Made by a program: the position numbers and the translations under genes. Shown piece by piece: positions 1 through 9,262 of a DNA stretch of 61,074 nucleotides (the stretch's first letter is position 1; the number at the start of each line of letters is the position of its first letter). Source of the stretch: Gammaproteobacteria bacterium (GTDB taxonomy: Bacteria > Pseudomonadota > Gammaproteobacteria > Steroidobacterales > Woeseiaceae); the NCBI GenBank assembly GCA_009937615.1, contig JAACFB010000015.1, forward strand, positions 1 to 61,074. Reading direction: 5' to 3'. Below the pieces are notes generated by a model that saw only the letters and a program-made list of their open reading frames with translations, searched no databases and had not been told where the DNA came from.

Positions 1-87
1 CAATACCTGCTCGGGCAGAGCTGTACCAACTGTCATACCCAGGTGCACGGCTCGAATCATCCTTCGGGCTCGAAATTGATGCGGTGA
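1..87 (+). CDS. Multiheme c-type cytochrome, C-terminal end (DmsE/MtrA-like), partial
   Basis: Frame 1 is open from the first base to a TGA at 85-87 and encodes the last 28 residues of a protein. They include one CxxCH haem-binding motif (CTNCH) followed by VHGSNHPSG, which resembles the C-terminus of DmsE-family decahaem cytochromes. Such periplasmic cytochromes sit inside an MtrB-type barrel and carry electrons across the outer membrane. The next gene encodes exactly such a barrel and overlaps or abuts this stop, which supports the call. Most of the gene lies outside the window, so haem count and precise subfamily cannot be seen. Confidence 0.8.
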   Translation, partial: QYLLGQSCTNCHTQVHGSNHPSGSKLMR

Positions 88-92
88 TCGGC

Positions 93-2225
93 ATGCGAAA
101 CGGAATGCAGAAAAATAAGGGAACCTTGACACTACTGGTCGCGGGCATCTTTTCAGTGAGTGCGCTCGCCACGATGCCTGCGGCGCTTGCGCAGGTCGAT
201 ACGAGCGGGTGGAAGTGTGAGTACTGTCCGTTCCCGGCAGGTTATGAGGCTGACGTCGAGGTGGGTGCAACAAGCGTCAGCGACGACGCGGCGCGCTTCG
301 GTAACGCCACGGGCTACGACGAGTCCGGCGTCTATGCGAACGTTGACGGCCAAGGGGTTTATGCCGGCGACGGGTACAGGCTGAACTGGATGGCCGAGGA
401 TCTTGGCCTCGATTCACGAGTGCTCACAATTGATGGTGGCAAACCGGGCCGGTTCGGTTTTCACCTCGGCTACAGTGATCTGCCTTACCGGCTGTTCGAT
501 TCTACGCAAACGGTATTTACCGCGCCGTCGGGCGAAAGGCTTACACTGCCGTCCGATTGGGTTGCGGCTTCGCAGACGTCGAATATGACGACGCTGCCCG
601 CATCGCTGCGGCCACGCAATATTGAAAGCGACCGCAAAACCCTCAGCGTGGGCGCCGATGTCGAGGCCGGCTCGGACTTCTCGTTCTTTGTCGATTACCG
701 GCAACAGCAGCGCGAAGGCGTCGGTATCGTGGCTGGCTCCAATTTCTCCCAGTCGGCGCTGCTGCCCCGCGTGTTCGACTTCGAGACGGACCTCATCGAT
801 GCCGGCGTAAATTATGCGCGCGGCCCGCTTAGTCTCTCGCTGGCGTGGTTCGGGTCATTCTTTACGAATAACGCCGATTCACTGACCTACGACAACCCGT
901 TCCTGACATTCCCGGGTGCCGGGCAGGGGCGTCTCGCACAGGAGCCCGACAACGAGTTCACGCAAGTGTCGCTGTCCGGCAGCTATCGCGCGGACGTGCT
1001 CAGGTCGGTCATCGCATTTACGGCCGCGGCAGGACAGGGAGAACAGGACGAGAACCTGCTGCCGTATACGATCAACCCGCTGTTATCGGCGGGCAGCCTG
1101 CCGCGAGCAACTCTCGACGGCAAGATCGATACGATGAATTACGCGTTGACGCTCACGTCCAGGCCGTTTCCGAAAGCCCGCATAAAACTCAGTTATCGCT
1201 ATGATGAACGCGACAACCAGACGCCGCGGTCGGACTGGTCGCGTGTCGTGGTCGACGGCTTTGTCGCACCCGGCAGCGACATGAATATCCCCTACAGCTT
1301 CGAACGGGCGCGCCTCAGCGTACGCGCCGACTACCGCTTATTCGACACTGTGCGCCTCTCGGCGGGATATGACCGGCGCGAAGTCGACCGCGATTTCCAG
1401 GAAGTCGCCGAACAAACCGAGGACACGGGTTATGGCCGACTGCGCTGGCGGCCGACGCCGGCGCTCGAGCTTGACGTGAAGGGCGGCGTGTCGAAACGCG
1501 ACGTCGATCGTTACGACGAGACATTCGCTACGGCCCTGGGCCAGAATCCTCTGCTGCGCAAGTATCACCTGGCCTATCGCTATCGCGAGTTTGGAGAGGT
1601 CACGCTTGCGTTTACGCCGGCCGAGTTTCCCGTCTCGCTCGCCCTGAATGCGCTGTATGCCGATGACAGCTATTCGGAATCGGTACTCGGGCTGCTGGCC
1701 GGTGACGAGTTGCACATTGCGGCAGACATCGGCTGGACGGTCTCGGAACGGACGTCGCTGTATGTGAATGTCAGCGACGAAGCCATTACCTCGGAACAGG
1801 CGGGCAGTTCCGTCTTTGCCGCGCCGAACTGGACCGCGACAAACGACGACGATTTCACGACCATCGGTGCCGGTCTGCGTATCCGTGGTCTCATGGATGG
1901 CGTCGACCTGCGGCTCGATTACACGCACTCAAACGGCGAGTCGGAGATCATCGTTGACCCGCCGGCAGGAGTGACGAGCGAATTTCCCGAGCTGGAATCC
2001 GAGTTCGACGACCTGCGCCTGACGCTGAGCTATCAAAGCTCGGAGAGGCTGCAGTGGAATCTCGACCTGCGGTATTACCGCTTCAATACCGAAGACTGGG
2101 CGCTCGAAGGTCTTGCTCCGGCGGCCGCACCGAGTCTCCTGTCGCTCGGCGCGGCGCCGTACGATGAAGATGTATTCGTGGTCGGATTCGGTGTGCGCTA
2201 CAGTATCGGGGTGTCCGAGGAGTAA
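93..2225 (+). CDS. MtrB/PioB-family decahaem-associated outer-membrane beta-barrel protein
   Basis: A protein of about 710 residues with a signal peptide (cleavage near residue 33, after ALA) and a CEYC pair just after it (residues 42-45), a recognised feature of MtrB-like porins. The rest is alternating beta-barrel sequence rich in Tyr, Arg, Asp and Leu, ending in an aromatic strand (VGFGVRYSIG). MtrB proteins form the sheath through which an MtrA/DmsE decahaem cytochrome crosses the outer membrane. The cytochrome gene is directly upstream, so the two were probably made together. The start is uncertain: GTG at 84 overlaps the upstream stop, ATG at 93 and ATG at 105 are alternatives. No terminal reductase lies downstream, so the electron acceptor is unknown. 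Confidence 0.88.
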   Translation: MRNGMQKNKGTLTLLVAGIFSVSALATMPAALAQVDTSGWKCEYCPFPAGYEADVEVGATSVSDDAARFGNATGYDESGVYANVDGQGVYAGDGYRLNWMAEDLGLDSRVLTIDGGKPGRFGFHLGYSDLPYRLFDSTQTVFTAPSGERLTLPSDWVAASQTSNMTTLPASLRPRNIESDRKTLSVGADVEAGSDFSFFVDYRQQQREGVGIVAGSNFSQSALLPRVFDFETDLIDAGVNYARGPLSLSLAWFGSFFTNNADSLTYDNPFLTFPGAGQGRLAQEPDNEFTQVSLSGSYRADVLRSVIAFTAAAGQGEQDENLLPYTINPLLSAGSLPRATLDGKIDTMNYALTLTSRPFPKARIKLSYRYDERDNQTPRSDWSRVVVDGFVAPGSDMNIPYSFERARLSVRADYRLFDTVRLSAGYDRREVDRDFQEVAEQTEDTGYGRLRWRPTPALELDVKGGVSKRDVDRYDETFATALGQNPLLRKYHLAYRYREFGEVTLAFTPAEFPVSLALNALYADDSYSESVLGLLAGDELHIAADIGWTVSERTSLYVNVSDEAITSEQAGSSVFAAPNWTATNDDDFTTIGAGLRIRGLMDGVDLRLDYTHSNGESEIIVDPPAGVTSEFPELESEFDDLRLTLSYQSSERLQWNLDLRYYRFNTEDWALEGLAPAAAPSLLSLGAAPYDEDVFVVGFGVRYSIGVSEE

Positions 2226-2356
2226 GACGCTCGGCAACGCTGCACTACGGTAGTTGGCGGCTTCCTATACACGACCCGCTTTCCGATGCCGCAGATGTCG
2301 GCCATGCCGAAGTGTCTGCAGCTTGCCGCGATCCTGCTACAGTTTGTCTGCGCGGC

Positions 2357-3277
2357 TCAGGCCGAAAGCCTGCCGGGCAGGGCCGTTGCGACAGCGTCCG
2401 CAATTCTTTGCGCGCCCTGTGCGGGGGCCATGACGTGAACGCCGGCGACGCCCGGCATGTTCTTGTAGGCATCGATCAGTTCGACGCACAGTGCGAGACC
2501 TTCTGCCGCCTCGTCGGCGGCGTCTTCGAGCCGCTTGACGACTGGATCCGGAACCGTGACCCCGAAGAGATTGCCGTTCATCCAGCGCGCCGAGCGAGCC
2601 GAGATGATCGGTCCGATTCCGACGATGATCGACGTCCTGTCGAGCAGGCCGAAGGCATCGAGGCGGTCGAAGTAACGTTTTGCCAGCGACGGATCGAAAC
2701 AGAATTGCGTCTGCACGAAGCCGATACCGGCGTCGATTTTTTCCCGAAGCCGATCCGGCTTCCAGTCGGCCGGTGGATCGAAGGGCACATCGGCAGCGCC
2801 GACATTGAAATCGGGCCGGCTGGTAAACTCCCGGCCCGAGGGCAGCTTGCCCTCGTCGCTCATGCGTCGCGCCATTACAATGATGTCCTGGGAATCGAGA
2901 TCAAAGACAGGTTTGGCCTCGGGCTCATCGCCACCGGCAGGGTCGTCGCCCTTCAACACGAGCAGATTCTGTATTCCGTGCGCTGCCGCGCCGATCAGGT
3001 CAGCCGCGATCGCGATACGGTTTCGATCGCGGCAGGTCATCTGCATGATCGGCTCTATGCCATCCTGCCTGAGCAGGGCTGACGCCGCGAGGCTGGACAT
3101 CGCGACGCGCGCACCGGCGCCGTCGGTCACGTTGACCGCATCGACGAGGCCTTTGAGCGGCTGCGCCTGCTCGATGAGATCGGCGGCGCTTGCCGACAGT
3201 CTTGGCGTGACCTCGGCAGTGACGACGAAGTCGCCACGATCGAGTTTTGCCCGGAGAGAATCGTCTTTATTCATCAT
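2357..3277 (-). CDS. metF: Methylenetetrahydrofolate reductase family protein
   Basis: About 306 residues, close to E. coli MetF (296). It shows the TIM-barrel FAD-enzyme signatures of the family: AEVTP near the N-terminus with the conserved Glu, MTCRDRNR, NLLVLKGDDP, KIDAGIGFVQTQFCFD and a VGIGPI segment. The family reduces 5,10-methylene-THF to 5-methyl-THF for methionine synthesis or for THF-dependent demethylation. The start is one of two adjacent ATGs (3277 or 3274), preceded by AAAGAA; the reading frame extends upstream to 3346 but that part does not look conserved. It stands alone, convergent with the porin gene. Whether it serves methionine synthesis or C1 oxidation cannot be told from context. 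Confidence 0.85.
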   Translation of the reverse strand: MMNKDDSLRAKLDRGDFVVTAEVTPRLSASAADLIEQAQPLKGLVDAVNVTDGAGARVAMSSLAASALLRQDGIEPIMQMTCRDRNRIAIAADLIGAAAHGIQNLLVLKGDDPAGGDEPEAKPVFDLDSQDIIVMARRMSDEGKLPSGREFTSRPDFNVGAADVPFDPPADWKPDRLREKIDAGIGFVQTQFCFDPSLAKRYFDRLDAFGLLDRTSIIVGIGPIISARSARWMNGNLFGVTVPDPVVKRLEDAADEAAEGLALCVELIDAYKNMPGVAGVHVMAPAQGAQRIADAVATALPGRLSA

Positions 3278-3644
3278 GTGTTCTTTGCAATCGGCCGCCG
3301 CTGAAAGTGCGCATGTTAAGCTTTCCTGCCACTCAAAACACGTCAAACTTCTTTAGTGCCACCGATTCCGCTCGGCATCGCGCACGTCGCGACGCCGATC
3401 CAGAGAAACGTGAACCAGCAGCCTAACATCCGTCGGCTGGGACTAAACTCTTCTCCGGCGTCAGTTCGACCGGGCTAACCGCTCCCGTGAGGTATTGCAT
3501 CATGCGTGCTATGCCCCGTAATCGCGTGCGGTGACCTTGGTCTTCGGCCCTCTTGCCCTCCATCGAAGCTGATCCCGTGCGACGGTCTGCGCTCATCGCG
3601 CATCACTATTGCGTGGATTTTCTAAATTAAGGGGCAAATACGCT
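3278..3644. other. Intergenic region between divergent genes
   Basis: About 367 bases between metF (minus strand) and a small secreted-protein gene (plus strand). I see no convincing ORF, RNA gene or strong hairpin. It must hold promoters for both genes. The plus-strand gene has a clear Shine-Dalgarno AAGGGG at 3629-3634. Confidence 0.5.
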
Positions 3645-4214
3645 ATGAATCTGAAAACGAACATTTCGCTGCTCGTCGCTCTTGGGCTGACGTCGGCGGC
3701 GATCGCAGGCGATGAGATAAGCACCCGGGTGACTATCGCCATGGTCGATGACGAGAGCGCAGAAGAGTTGCGCCTGGAGCTTGACAGCGACCAGCTCGGT
3801 TTCGACCTGCACGACATGCAGGAAGGCGAGAGTCGCTCGATCGTCGATCAGTCCGGGCGAAACATCCTGATTACGCGCAAGGCCGAAGGCTTCACGTTCG
3901 ATGTCGACGGCAAGTTCATCAAGATGCCACTACTCGAGGGGGGCCACCACGGTGCGATATGGATGGGTGATGGAGAACCGGGCGACATCGATGTCCACGT
4001 GCTGCACAACGCGCAAGGTCCGACAGATTTCAACCAGGATGGCGTCATGATCGTTAGCGGCAAGCCGATCGACACGGCGACTCGGCAAGCAATCGAATCC
4101 TTGCTCGAATCGGCCGGCTACGATAGCGATGTGCGGTTTATCGATGCTCAGGGCACCGATGGCGCCGCCCACACATTCAAATTGATCGAGAAGCGAGTCG
4201 AGGTCCTGCAGTAA
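3645..4214 (+). CDS. Small secreted protein of unknown function
   Basis: 189 residues with a clear Sec signal peptide (MNLKTN then a hydrophobic stretch, cleavage near AIA-GDE, residue 21). The ATG at 3645 is chosen because AAGGGG lies 10 bases upstream and the signal peptide starts there. The mature part is acidic, with repeated short beta-like segments, an HHGAIWMGDGEPGDIDVHVLH stretch rich in His and Asp, and no cysteine. I do not recognise a family. Metal binding by the His/Asp segment is only a guess. The gene is transcribed alone and ends just before a strong hairpin. Confidence 0.7.
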   Translation: MNLKTNISLLVALGLTSAAIAGDEISTRVTIAMVDDESAEELRLELDSDQLGFDLHDMQEGESRSIVDQSGRNILITRKAEGFTFDVDGKFIKMPLLEGGHHGAIWMGDGEPGDIDVHVLHNAQGPTDFNQDGVMIVSGKPIDTATRQAIESLLESAGYDSDVRFIDAQGTDGAAHTFKLIEKRVEVLQ

Positions 4215-4230
4215 ATCGTCGGCTGGATCG

Positions 4231-4259
4231 CCCCGGCACCTGGTTACCCGGTGCCGGGG
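4231..4259. terminator. Hairpin between convergent genes, terminator-like
   Basis: A perfect 10-bp stem CCCCGGCACC / GGTGCCGGGG (4231-4240 with 4250-4259) with a 9-base loop. It lies 16 bases after the stop of the secreted-protein gene and ahead of the end of the convergent ABC operon. There is no T-run on either side, so it may need Rho or act as an RNA-stability element. Confidence 0.5.
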
Positions 4260-4344
4260 CTGAAGGACTGAGTCCTGAAGAGGCTGTCGTCAATCGAAGA
4301 TAGTCGGCATGGCGGGGCGCCCGCCCAAAAAGGCGAGCGATGAA

Positions 4345-5553
4345 TTATTCGTAGCGAAGTGCGTCGATAGGATCGAGGCCTGCCGCCCGCTTTGCCGGCC
4401 ACATGCCGAAAATGAGTCCGACCGCGGCGCTGAATGTGAATGCAGTGATGACTGACGCCGAACTGATCTGCGTCTGCCAGCCGGCAAATTCGGCCAGGAA
4501 ATAGGCTGCGGCGGCGCCCACCGCAAGCCCGAGTCCGCCACCGAACAAACACAGCATCATGGCCTCAACAAGAAACTGCAGCAGGATGTTGCCCCTGGTT
4601 GCGCCCATTGCTTTGCGGATGCCGATCTCCCGGGTTCTTTCGGTAACGGTCACGAGCATGATGTTCATGATGCCGATGCCGCCGACGACGAGGCTGACGC
4701 CGGCAATACCGGCAAGCAGGTAGGTAAAGACCTCGGTCGCCTCCTGCCGCGAGTCCAGGAACTGCTTGCGGTTGAAAATCGCGAAGTCGTTATCGGTGCC
4801 GGGCAGCAGACCATGTTCGCGCCGCAGGATGCGTTCGATGTCGAGCATGGCCTGCTCGATGGTCGCCCCGTCGCGAACCCTCGCGCTGATTGTCTCGACG
4901 AGATCGTTGCCGGTGACGCGGAACTGTGCCGTGCTCAACGGCACCCAGATATCGTCGTCGGGGTTGCGCCAGCCCCACGATCCCTTGCTTCCGAGGATCC
5001 CGATGACCTCGAACGAGATCGACCGGATCTGAAGCGTGCGCCCCAGCAGGCTTGCCGCGTCGGCGTCGAGCATTCCAGGTATCTCGCTGCCCAGCACGGC
5101 AACGCGGCGCCGCGCTGAATCGTCCGCCTCGGTGAACATACGGCCGGCCGCCAGATTAAAGTGATGGACTTCAGGATAGTTCGGGGTCGTGCCGATGATC
5201 GTTACATTCAGATTGCGATTGCCGTATTTGACTTGCTGCCGCCCGTTGATTTCTGGGACGACTCCGCCCAGGTGGCGCCCATCGATCGCGAGCGCCCTGG
5301 CGTCTGCCGTTGTCAGCGTATTTGTCTGCCTGGCGACACCACGGCTGAACCAGCTGGACGAATTGATCGACAGGATGTCGCCGCCAAGCGCTTCCATTTG
5401 TTCGTCGATCGCTGCCCGGGCGCCGGTCCCGAGGGCAACCATCGTGATAACGGCGGCGACCCCAATGACGATTCCCAGCGTTGTCAGCGACGCGCGGAAC
5501 AGGTTGCCGCGAATCGACTGCACTGCAATGACCAGCGTCTCGCCGAACAGCAT
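4345..5553 (-). CDS. MacB-type ABC transporter permease
   Basis: 402 residues with the FtsX/MacB layout: an N-terminal helix (about 20-42), a large periplasmic MacB-PCD domain (about 43-270), then three helices in the C-terminal FtsX domain. Family signatures include RGNLFRASLTTLGIVIGVAAVI, GGIGIMNIMLVTVTERTREIGIRKAMGA and the C-terminal PAKRAAGLDPIDALRYE. Unlike E. coli MacB there is no fused ATPase; the ATPase is the first gene of the same operon. The ATG overlaps the stop of the adaptor gene by one base. Probably mechanotransmission-driven export of a periplasmic substrate (peptide, lipid or drug); substrate unknown. Confidence 0.92.
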   Translation of the reverse strand: MLFGETLVIAVQSIRGNLFRASLTTLGIVIGVAAVITMVALGTGARAAIDEQMEALGGDILSINSSSWFSRGVARQTNTLTTADARALAIDGRHLGGVVPEINGRQQVKYGNRNLNVTIIGTTPNYPEVHHFNLAAGRMFTEADDSARRRVAVLGSEIPGMLDADAASLLGRTLQIRSISFEVIGILGSKGSWGWRNPDDDIWVPLSTAQFRVTGNDLVETISARVRDGATIEQAMLDIERILRREHGLLPGTDNDFAIFNRKQFLDSRQEATEVFTYLLAGIAGVSLVVGGIGIMNIMLVTVTERTREIGIRKAMGATRGNILLQFLVEAMMLCLFGGGLGLAVGAAAAYFLAEFAGWQTQISSASVITAFTFSAAVGLIFGMWPAKRAAGLDPIDALRYE

Positions 5554-6983
5554 CAGCGGCTCCCGATACCCGGCACGCCACCGACCCGACGGTTGATCCA
5601 GCGCTGCAGCTGCTCCTGTGTTTCAACGAGGTGAGTGCTCGGCAGGATCAACACGCGTTCGTCTCTTTCGAGCCCGGAGACTATCTCGACACGTTCTAGG
5701 TCGGTCAGTCCGGCGCGGACATTCACGATTCGCGTGCCGCCGTCGGCTTCCTGGACGACCACCCAGAAATCTCCGCCGAAACGATAATCGGGTTTCTCTC
5801 CATCGGCGTCAGTGGCGCCGCTGCGGTCATCCTGATCGGCAAAGACCCGGCGCATCAGCTGCTGCTCCTCCGCGGTCAACTGCTCCCCGGAACGCCTTTT
5901 CCGCGCGATGGCGCGAAAAGAATTCGCATCGACACCGGGAGGCAGCTCAATCGTGCGGCCACCCAGCGTAACGGTCTCGCCGTTGCCGCTTCCGGGTTGC
6001 GCTTCGGCTTCCTTGCTGCCGCCGCCCGCCACCTTGTCGCGCAGGTCCGACTCGCTCATACCCAGGATTCCGGCCGTGGCCGCTATGTCCCGGGCTGTGC
6101 GCAGCGCCATTACCGGAACGGTGAGCACGTTGTCCCGTTCTGCGACAGAGACTTCTACTTCTGCATTCATGCCAGGCATGAGCAAGCCATCGGGATTTCG
6201 AATTGAAATCAGCACTGCGAACATCGTGACGTTTTGCTCGACGACGGCCTGAGGTTCGATTTTGGTAACCGCTCCGTGAAACGGTTGATTCGGGTACGCG
6301 GCGACTGTGACCGTTGCTGTCATGGCCGGGCGAATTTTGCCGATATCGGTTTCGTCAACGAGCGCCCGGATTTGCACGGCGCCGAGATCGGCCATCGTCA
6401 ACAGCAATGTGCCACCACCGACGTCCTGCGTTGGTGATGAAATAACCTGGCCTTTTTCGACGGGCTTGGCGATCACTGTGCCGGACACCGGGGCACGAAT
6501 CTCGGTATCGTCGACCGCGATACGTGCATTCTCGACCGTCACTTCGCTCGTCACAACAAGCGCCTCGGCGTTCGCCAACTCGAGCGCGGCCTGTTCGTAA
6601 TCCGCTTCGGTAAACGTGCCGTTCCGGATGAGACGTTCAGCACGCTCCATCTGTGAAATCGATATTTGCCGCCGGGATCGCGCGGCTTTGAGCTCCGCCT
6701 CGGCCTGAGCAAGTCGATTGCGGACCGTGCGTGGATCGATGCGCACCATGAGCGCGCCTTCCTCGACGTAGTCGCCGGTTTCCACCAGCAGCTCCAGCAC
6801 CTCGCCCGACGCTTTGGACTTCACTTCGACCGTGGCGAGCGGCTCTACGACGCCCGATGAACCGACCGAAACGCGTATCGAATGGCGTTCGACGGTGGCC
6901 GCCTCGTAGATCGGCGTCGATTCCGGGTCCTGTGCACAGGCTGCAAGCAAGATAACAGGCCAAATCAGACGTCGCTTGCTCAT
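5553..6983 (-). CDS. MacA-like periplasmic adaptor lipoprotein (HlyD family)
   Basis: 476 residues. The N-terminus is a lipoprotein signal (lipobox LAAC, Cys16), so it should be anchored in the inner membrane. The order is beta-barrel/lipoyl half ([20 protein letters not shown]), a coiled-coil hairpin (about residues 80-155), the second lipoyl half ([17 protein letters not shown]) and beta-barrel/MP domains. A charged, Gly-rich insert near residues 310-400 ([17 protein letters not shown] to [17 protein letters not shown]) is longer than in E. coli MacA. It overlaps the ATPase gene by 4 bases (ATGA) and the permease by 1, so the three are translationally coupled. No TolC gene is nearby; it would use one elsewhere. 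Confidence 0.9.
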   Translation of the reverse strand: MSKRRLIWPVILLAACAQDPESTPIYEAATVERHSIRVSVGSSGVVEPLATVEVKSKASGEVLELLVETGDYVEEGALMVRIDPRTVRNRLAQAEAELKAARSRRQISISQMERAERLIRNGTFTEADYEQAALELANAEALVVTSEVTVENARIAVDDTEIRAPVSGTVIAKPVEKGQVISSPTQDVGGGTLLLTMADLGAVQIRALVDETDIGKIRPAMTATVTVAAYPNQPFHGAVTKIEPQAVVEQNVTMFAVLISIRNPDGLLMPGMNAEVEVSVAERDNVLTVPVMALRTARDIAATAGILGMSESDLRDKVAGGGSKEAEAQPGSGNGETVTLGGRTIELPPGVDANSFRAIARKRRSGEQLTAEEQQLMRRVFADQDDRSGATDADGEKPDYRFGGDFWVVVQEADGGTRIVNVRAGLTDLERVEIVSGLERDERVLILPSTHLVETQEQLQRWINRRVGGVPGIGSR

Positions 6984-7666
6984 CTGCTCGCACCCGGCGA
7001 GCCGTCGCTCGTCACGGCACCGTCAATCAAGCGAATCACCCGCTTCGCGTGCTCTGCTACAGCCTTTTCATGGGTAACGATAATGATCGTGTTGCCCGCA
7101 TCGTAAAGCTTGTCGAACAATTTCATTATCTCCGCGCCGGTTATCGAATCGAGGTTTCCGGTCGGTTCGTCCGCCAACAGGATGCTGGGCTCGGTCACCA
7201 GCGCACGGGCGATCGCCACGCGCTGGCGCTGGCCGCCCGACATCTCGGATGGACGGTGCAGCATGCGGTCAGCAAGTCCTACCGTCTCCAGCGCATGGCG
7301 GGCACGTGCCTGACGGACCCTGCGCTTCATGCCGGAGTAGATCAGCGGAACCTCGACGTTGTGCAGCGCGGTCATCCGGGCGAGCAGATTAAACGTCTGG
7401 AACACGAACCCGATGTCGCGGTTGCGTGCGCGTGCCAGCTGCCGGTCGTTCATCGATGAAACATGGTGCCCGTTGAGCCAGTAATCGCCCGCTGTCGGCG
7501 AATCGAGGCAGCCGATGACATTCATGAGCGTCGATTTTCCGGAGCCCGACGGACCCATGACGGCCACGTATTCATTCGGAGCTATCGACAGGGATACCGA
7601 ACGCAGGGCATAGATTGTGTCCGCGCCCATAACGTAGGTACGCTCGATGTTCTCGAGGCGAATCAT
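6980..7666 (-). CDS. ABC transporter ATP-binding protein (MacB/LolD type)
   Basis: 228 residues from ATG 7666. Walker [11 protein letters not shown]-loop FVFQTFNLL, signature [14 protein letters not shown], Walker [13 protein letters not shown] and H-loop VTHE are all intact, typical of the LolD/MacB ATPase group. It powers the permease encoded two genes on. The family usually starts MIRLENI, as here, but there is no Shine-Dalgarno before 7666. An in-frame GTG at 7705 lies 6 bases after a TATAAT box and could be the start of a leaderless message, adding 13 residues. Confidence 0.92.
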   Translation of the reverse strand: MIRLENIERTYVMGADTIYALRSVSLSIAPNEYVAVMGPSGSGKSTLMNVIGCLDSPTAGDYWLNGHHVSSMNDRQLARARNRDIGFVFQTFNLLARMTALHNVEVPLIYSGMKRRVRQARARHALETVGLADRMLHRPSEMSGGQRQRVAIARALVTEPSILLADEPTGNLDSITGAEIMKLFDKLYDAGNTIIIVTHEKAVAEHAKRVIRLIDGAVTSDGSPGASR

Positions 7667-7711
7667 TGCGCCAGTCTGGCTGACGGCTGCAGGCACGGCG
7701 TTCACCAAAAC

Positions 7712-7717
7712 ATTATA
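7712..7717 (-). promoter_or_regulatory. -10 box (TATAAT) of the MacAB-type operon
   Basis: A perfect TATAAT read on the minus strand, 45 bases before the ATG at 7666 and 6 bases before an in-frame GTG at 7705. No good -35 hexamer is visible at 16-18 bases. Position and sequence make it the likely promoter of the ABC operon. Confidence 0.45.
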
Positions 7718-7942
7718 CGGAGTTAATGTCTCCGGCGGAGCGCGCGCTTGATGTGAGTTGTAACTTGTTGTTTCGGAGCCTGGTCCCGCGGGAAAATTTC
7801 CGCGTTGCCCTGGCAATCCCCGTGCCCGCATAAGCCGCGCCGACAAATTACACCGCCGGGCCACGACGCCATGCCGATGGTCACGTGCAACCGGAGGGCG
7901 GCAGTTGCGCTGAGCTCAATGGGTTCGGGGGCAGTTAAACGG

Positions 7943-7948
7943 TATACT
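7943..7948 (+). promoter_or_regulatory. -10 box (TATACT), probable leaderless start for psiE-like gene
   Basis: TATACT ends exactly 7 bases before the ATG at 7956. Transcription would be expected to begin at or within a base of the start codon. No Shine-Dalgarno precedes the ATG. The same TATACT-7-ATG arrangement occurs before phhB (56889-56902). Confidence 0.45.
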
Positions 7949-7955
7949 CGACCGC

Positions 7956-8363
7956 ATGAATATCGTCGACCGGCTGGAAAAATACGCTGCCTACGTGCTT
8001 CTGAGCCTCATGAGCATCATTGTCTTGTTAGCGACGCTGGAGGTCGGCTACGAGATCGTGATGCTGGTGTTCAGGCCGCCGGGCTTTTTTATCGGCGTCC
8101 GGGACCTTTTCGATCTTTTCGGACTGTTTCTCATGGTGATGATCGGGCTGGAGCTCATGACCAGCATCCGCATGTACCTGCGTGACCACAACATACACGC
8201 CGAGCTGATGATTCTGGTTGCGATTACGGCGATCACGCGCAAGATCGTCATTCTCGATGCCACGGCCATCGATCCGATGGTGTTGTTCGGCGTCGCTGCC
8301 ATCCTCGTCGCATTGACCGTCGGCTATTACCTGATCCGGCAGACGCGCAAAAAGGACGCGTGA
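7956..8363 (+). CDS. PsiE-family inner-membrane protein
   Basis: 135 residues with four hydrophobic helices and short charged loops; the segments MYLRDHNIHAELMILVAITAITRKIVIL are characteristic of the phosphate-starvation-inducible PsiE family. The biochemical function of the family is unknown. The gene overlaps the next one by 4 bases (GTGA), so it is co-translated with a DUF547 protein. No Pho box was recognised upstream; regulation by phosphate is not shown by the sequence. Confidence 0.8.
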   Translation: MNIVDRLEKYAAYVLLSLMSIIVLLATLEVGYEIVMLVFRPPGFFIGVRDLFDLFGLFLMVMIGLELMTSIRMYLRDHNIHAELMILVAITAITRKIVILDATAIDPMVLFGVAAILVALTVGYYLIRQTRKKDA

Positions 8364-9262
8364 TCCTCGCTGTCGGCCTGGGCGTCGCCGCAATCGCCCT
8401 CGGCGCATTCGCCTATGTCAATCGCCCCCGCCGCGTGCCTGTTGATGCGGTGCCGCCGGCTGAGTTTCCGGGCGACCGTTTTGCACACGACGTGTTCGAG
8501 ACACTGCTCCGCCGTTTTGTCGCTGCGGATGGCAGCATCGCGTACCAGCGCTGGAGCGAGGACAAGCAGTCTGTCGAGCAGCTGCATGCCTATCTTGCTG
8601 CCGTCAGCCGATTCAGCCCTGAGAACTCCCCGGACCGATTTGCCAGCAAAGCCGACGAGCTGGCTTACTGGATCTATGCCTACAACGCCTACGTCATTAA
8701 AAGTGTCCTCGATCACTGGCCTGTAGCAAGCGTCACGGACGTCAAGGCTCCGTTGGAGCTGGTCAAAGGTCTAGGGTTCTTCTTCCGCCTTCGCTATCCA
8801 TTCGGCGGCAGGTACCTGAGCCTGCTTGCTGTCGAAAACAACCGGATTCGTCGTAACTTCCGGGATCCCCGCATTCACTTCGTTCTGAGCTGCGCCAGCG
8901 GCAGTTGCCCGGCCGTGAGGCCAGCGTTGCCGACTGGCGATGCGCTTGACGCGCTGCTTGCCGAGGCTGCCGCGGACTTCGTCAGCAATCCGCGTAACGT
9001 CTTCATCGACCATGACGAGCAACGGATAGCGGTGTCCAGGATATTCAAGTGGTACAAGAGCGACTTTCTCAACGAACTGCGGCTGCGCGGGCTGTCCGCC
9101 GAGAGAGGCATTGTTGACTACATCAGGCTCGTAGCACCGGCGTCGCTGGCTTCAGAGCTCTCGAAGGCGCCCGGCTACGAGCTCGTGTACCGGGACTACG
9201 ACTGGGCAGTCAACGCTGCGGCCGACGACCACGGCAATAACCCTGGAGCATCTCGCCCTTAG
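8360..9262 (+). CDS. DUF547 domain-containing membrane-anchored protein
   Basis: 300 residues starting at a GTG that overlaps the psiE-like stop. An N-terminal hydrophobic segment (about residues 1-20) acts as signal or anchor. The DUF547 region (about 60-230) is recognisable by ELAYWIYAYNAYVIKSVLDHWP, a Cys-containing SCASGSCPAVRP motif and ISRIFKWYKSDF-type sequence near the end. DUF547 proteins have a papain/transglutaminase-like look but no agreed activity. The 3' end runs 53 bases into the convergent methyltransferase gene, which is unusual and could allow antisense interaction. Confidence 0.85.
   Translation: MILAVGLGVAAIALGAFAYVNRPRRVPVDAVPPAEFPGDRFAHDVFETLLRRFVAADGSIAYQRWSEDKQSVEQLHAYLAAVSRFSPENSPDRFASKADELAYWIYAYNAYVIKSVLDHWPVASVTDVKAPLELVKGLGFFFRLRYPFGGRYLSLLAVENNRIRRNFRDPRIHFVLSCASGSCPAVRPALPTGDALDALLAEAAADFVSNPRNVFIDHDEQRIAVSRIFKWYKSDFLNELRLRGLSAERGIVDYIRLVAPASLASELSKAPGYELVYRDYDWAVNAAADDHGNNPGASRP

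Noticed and set aside
4345..7666. Complete MacAB-TolC exporter as a novelty
   Set aside because: Split ATPase, adaptor and permease genes are an ordinary arrangement in gammaproteobacteria.
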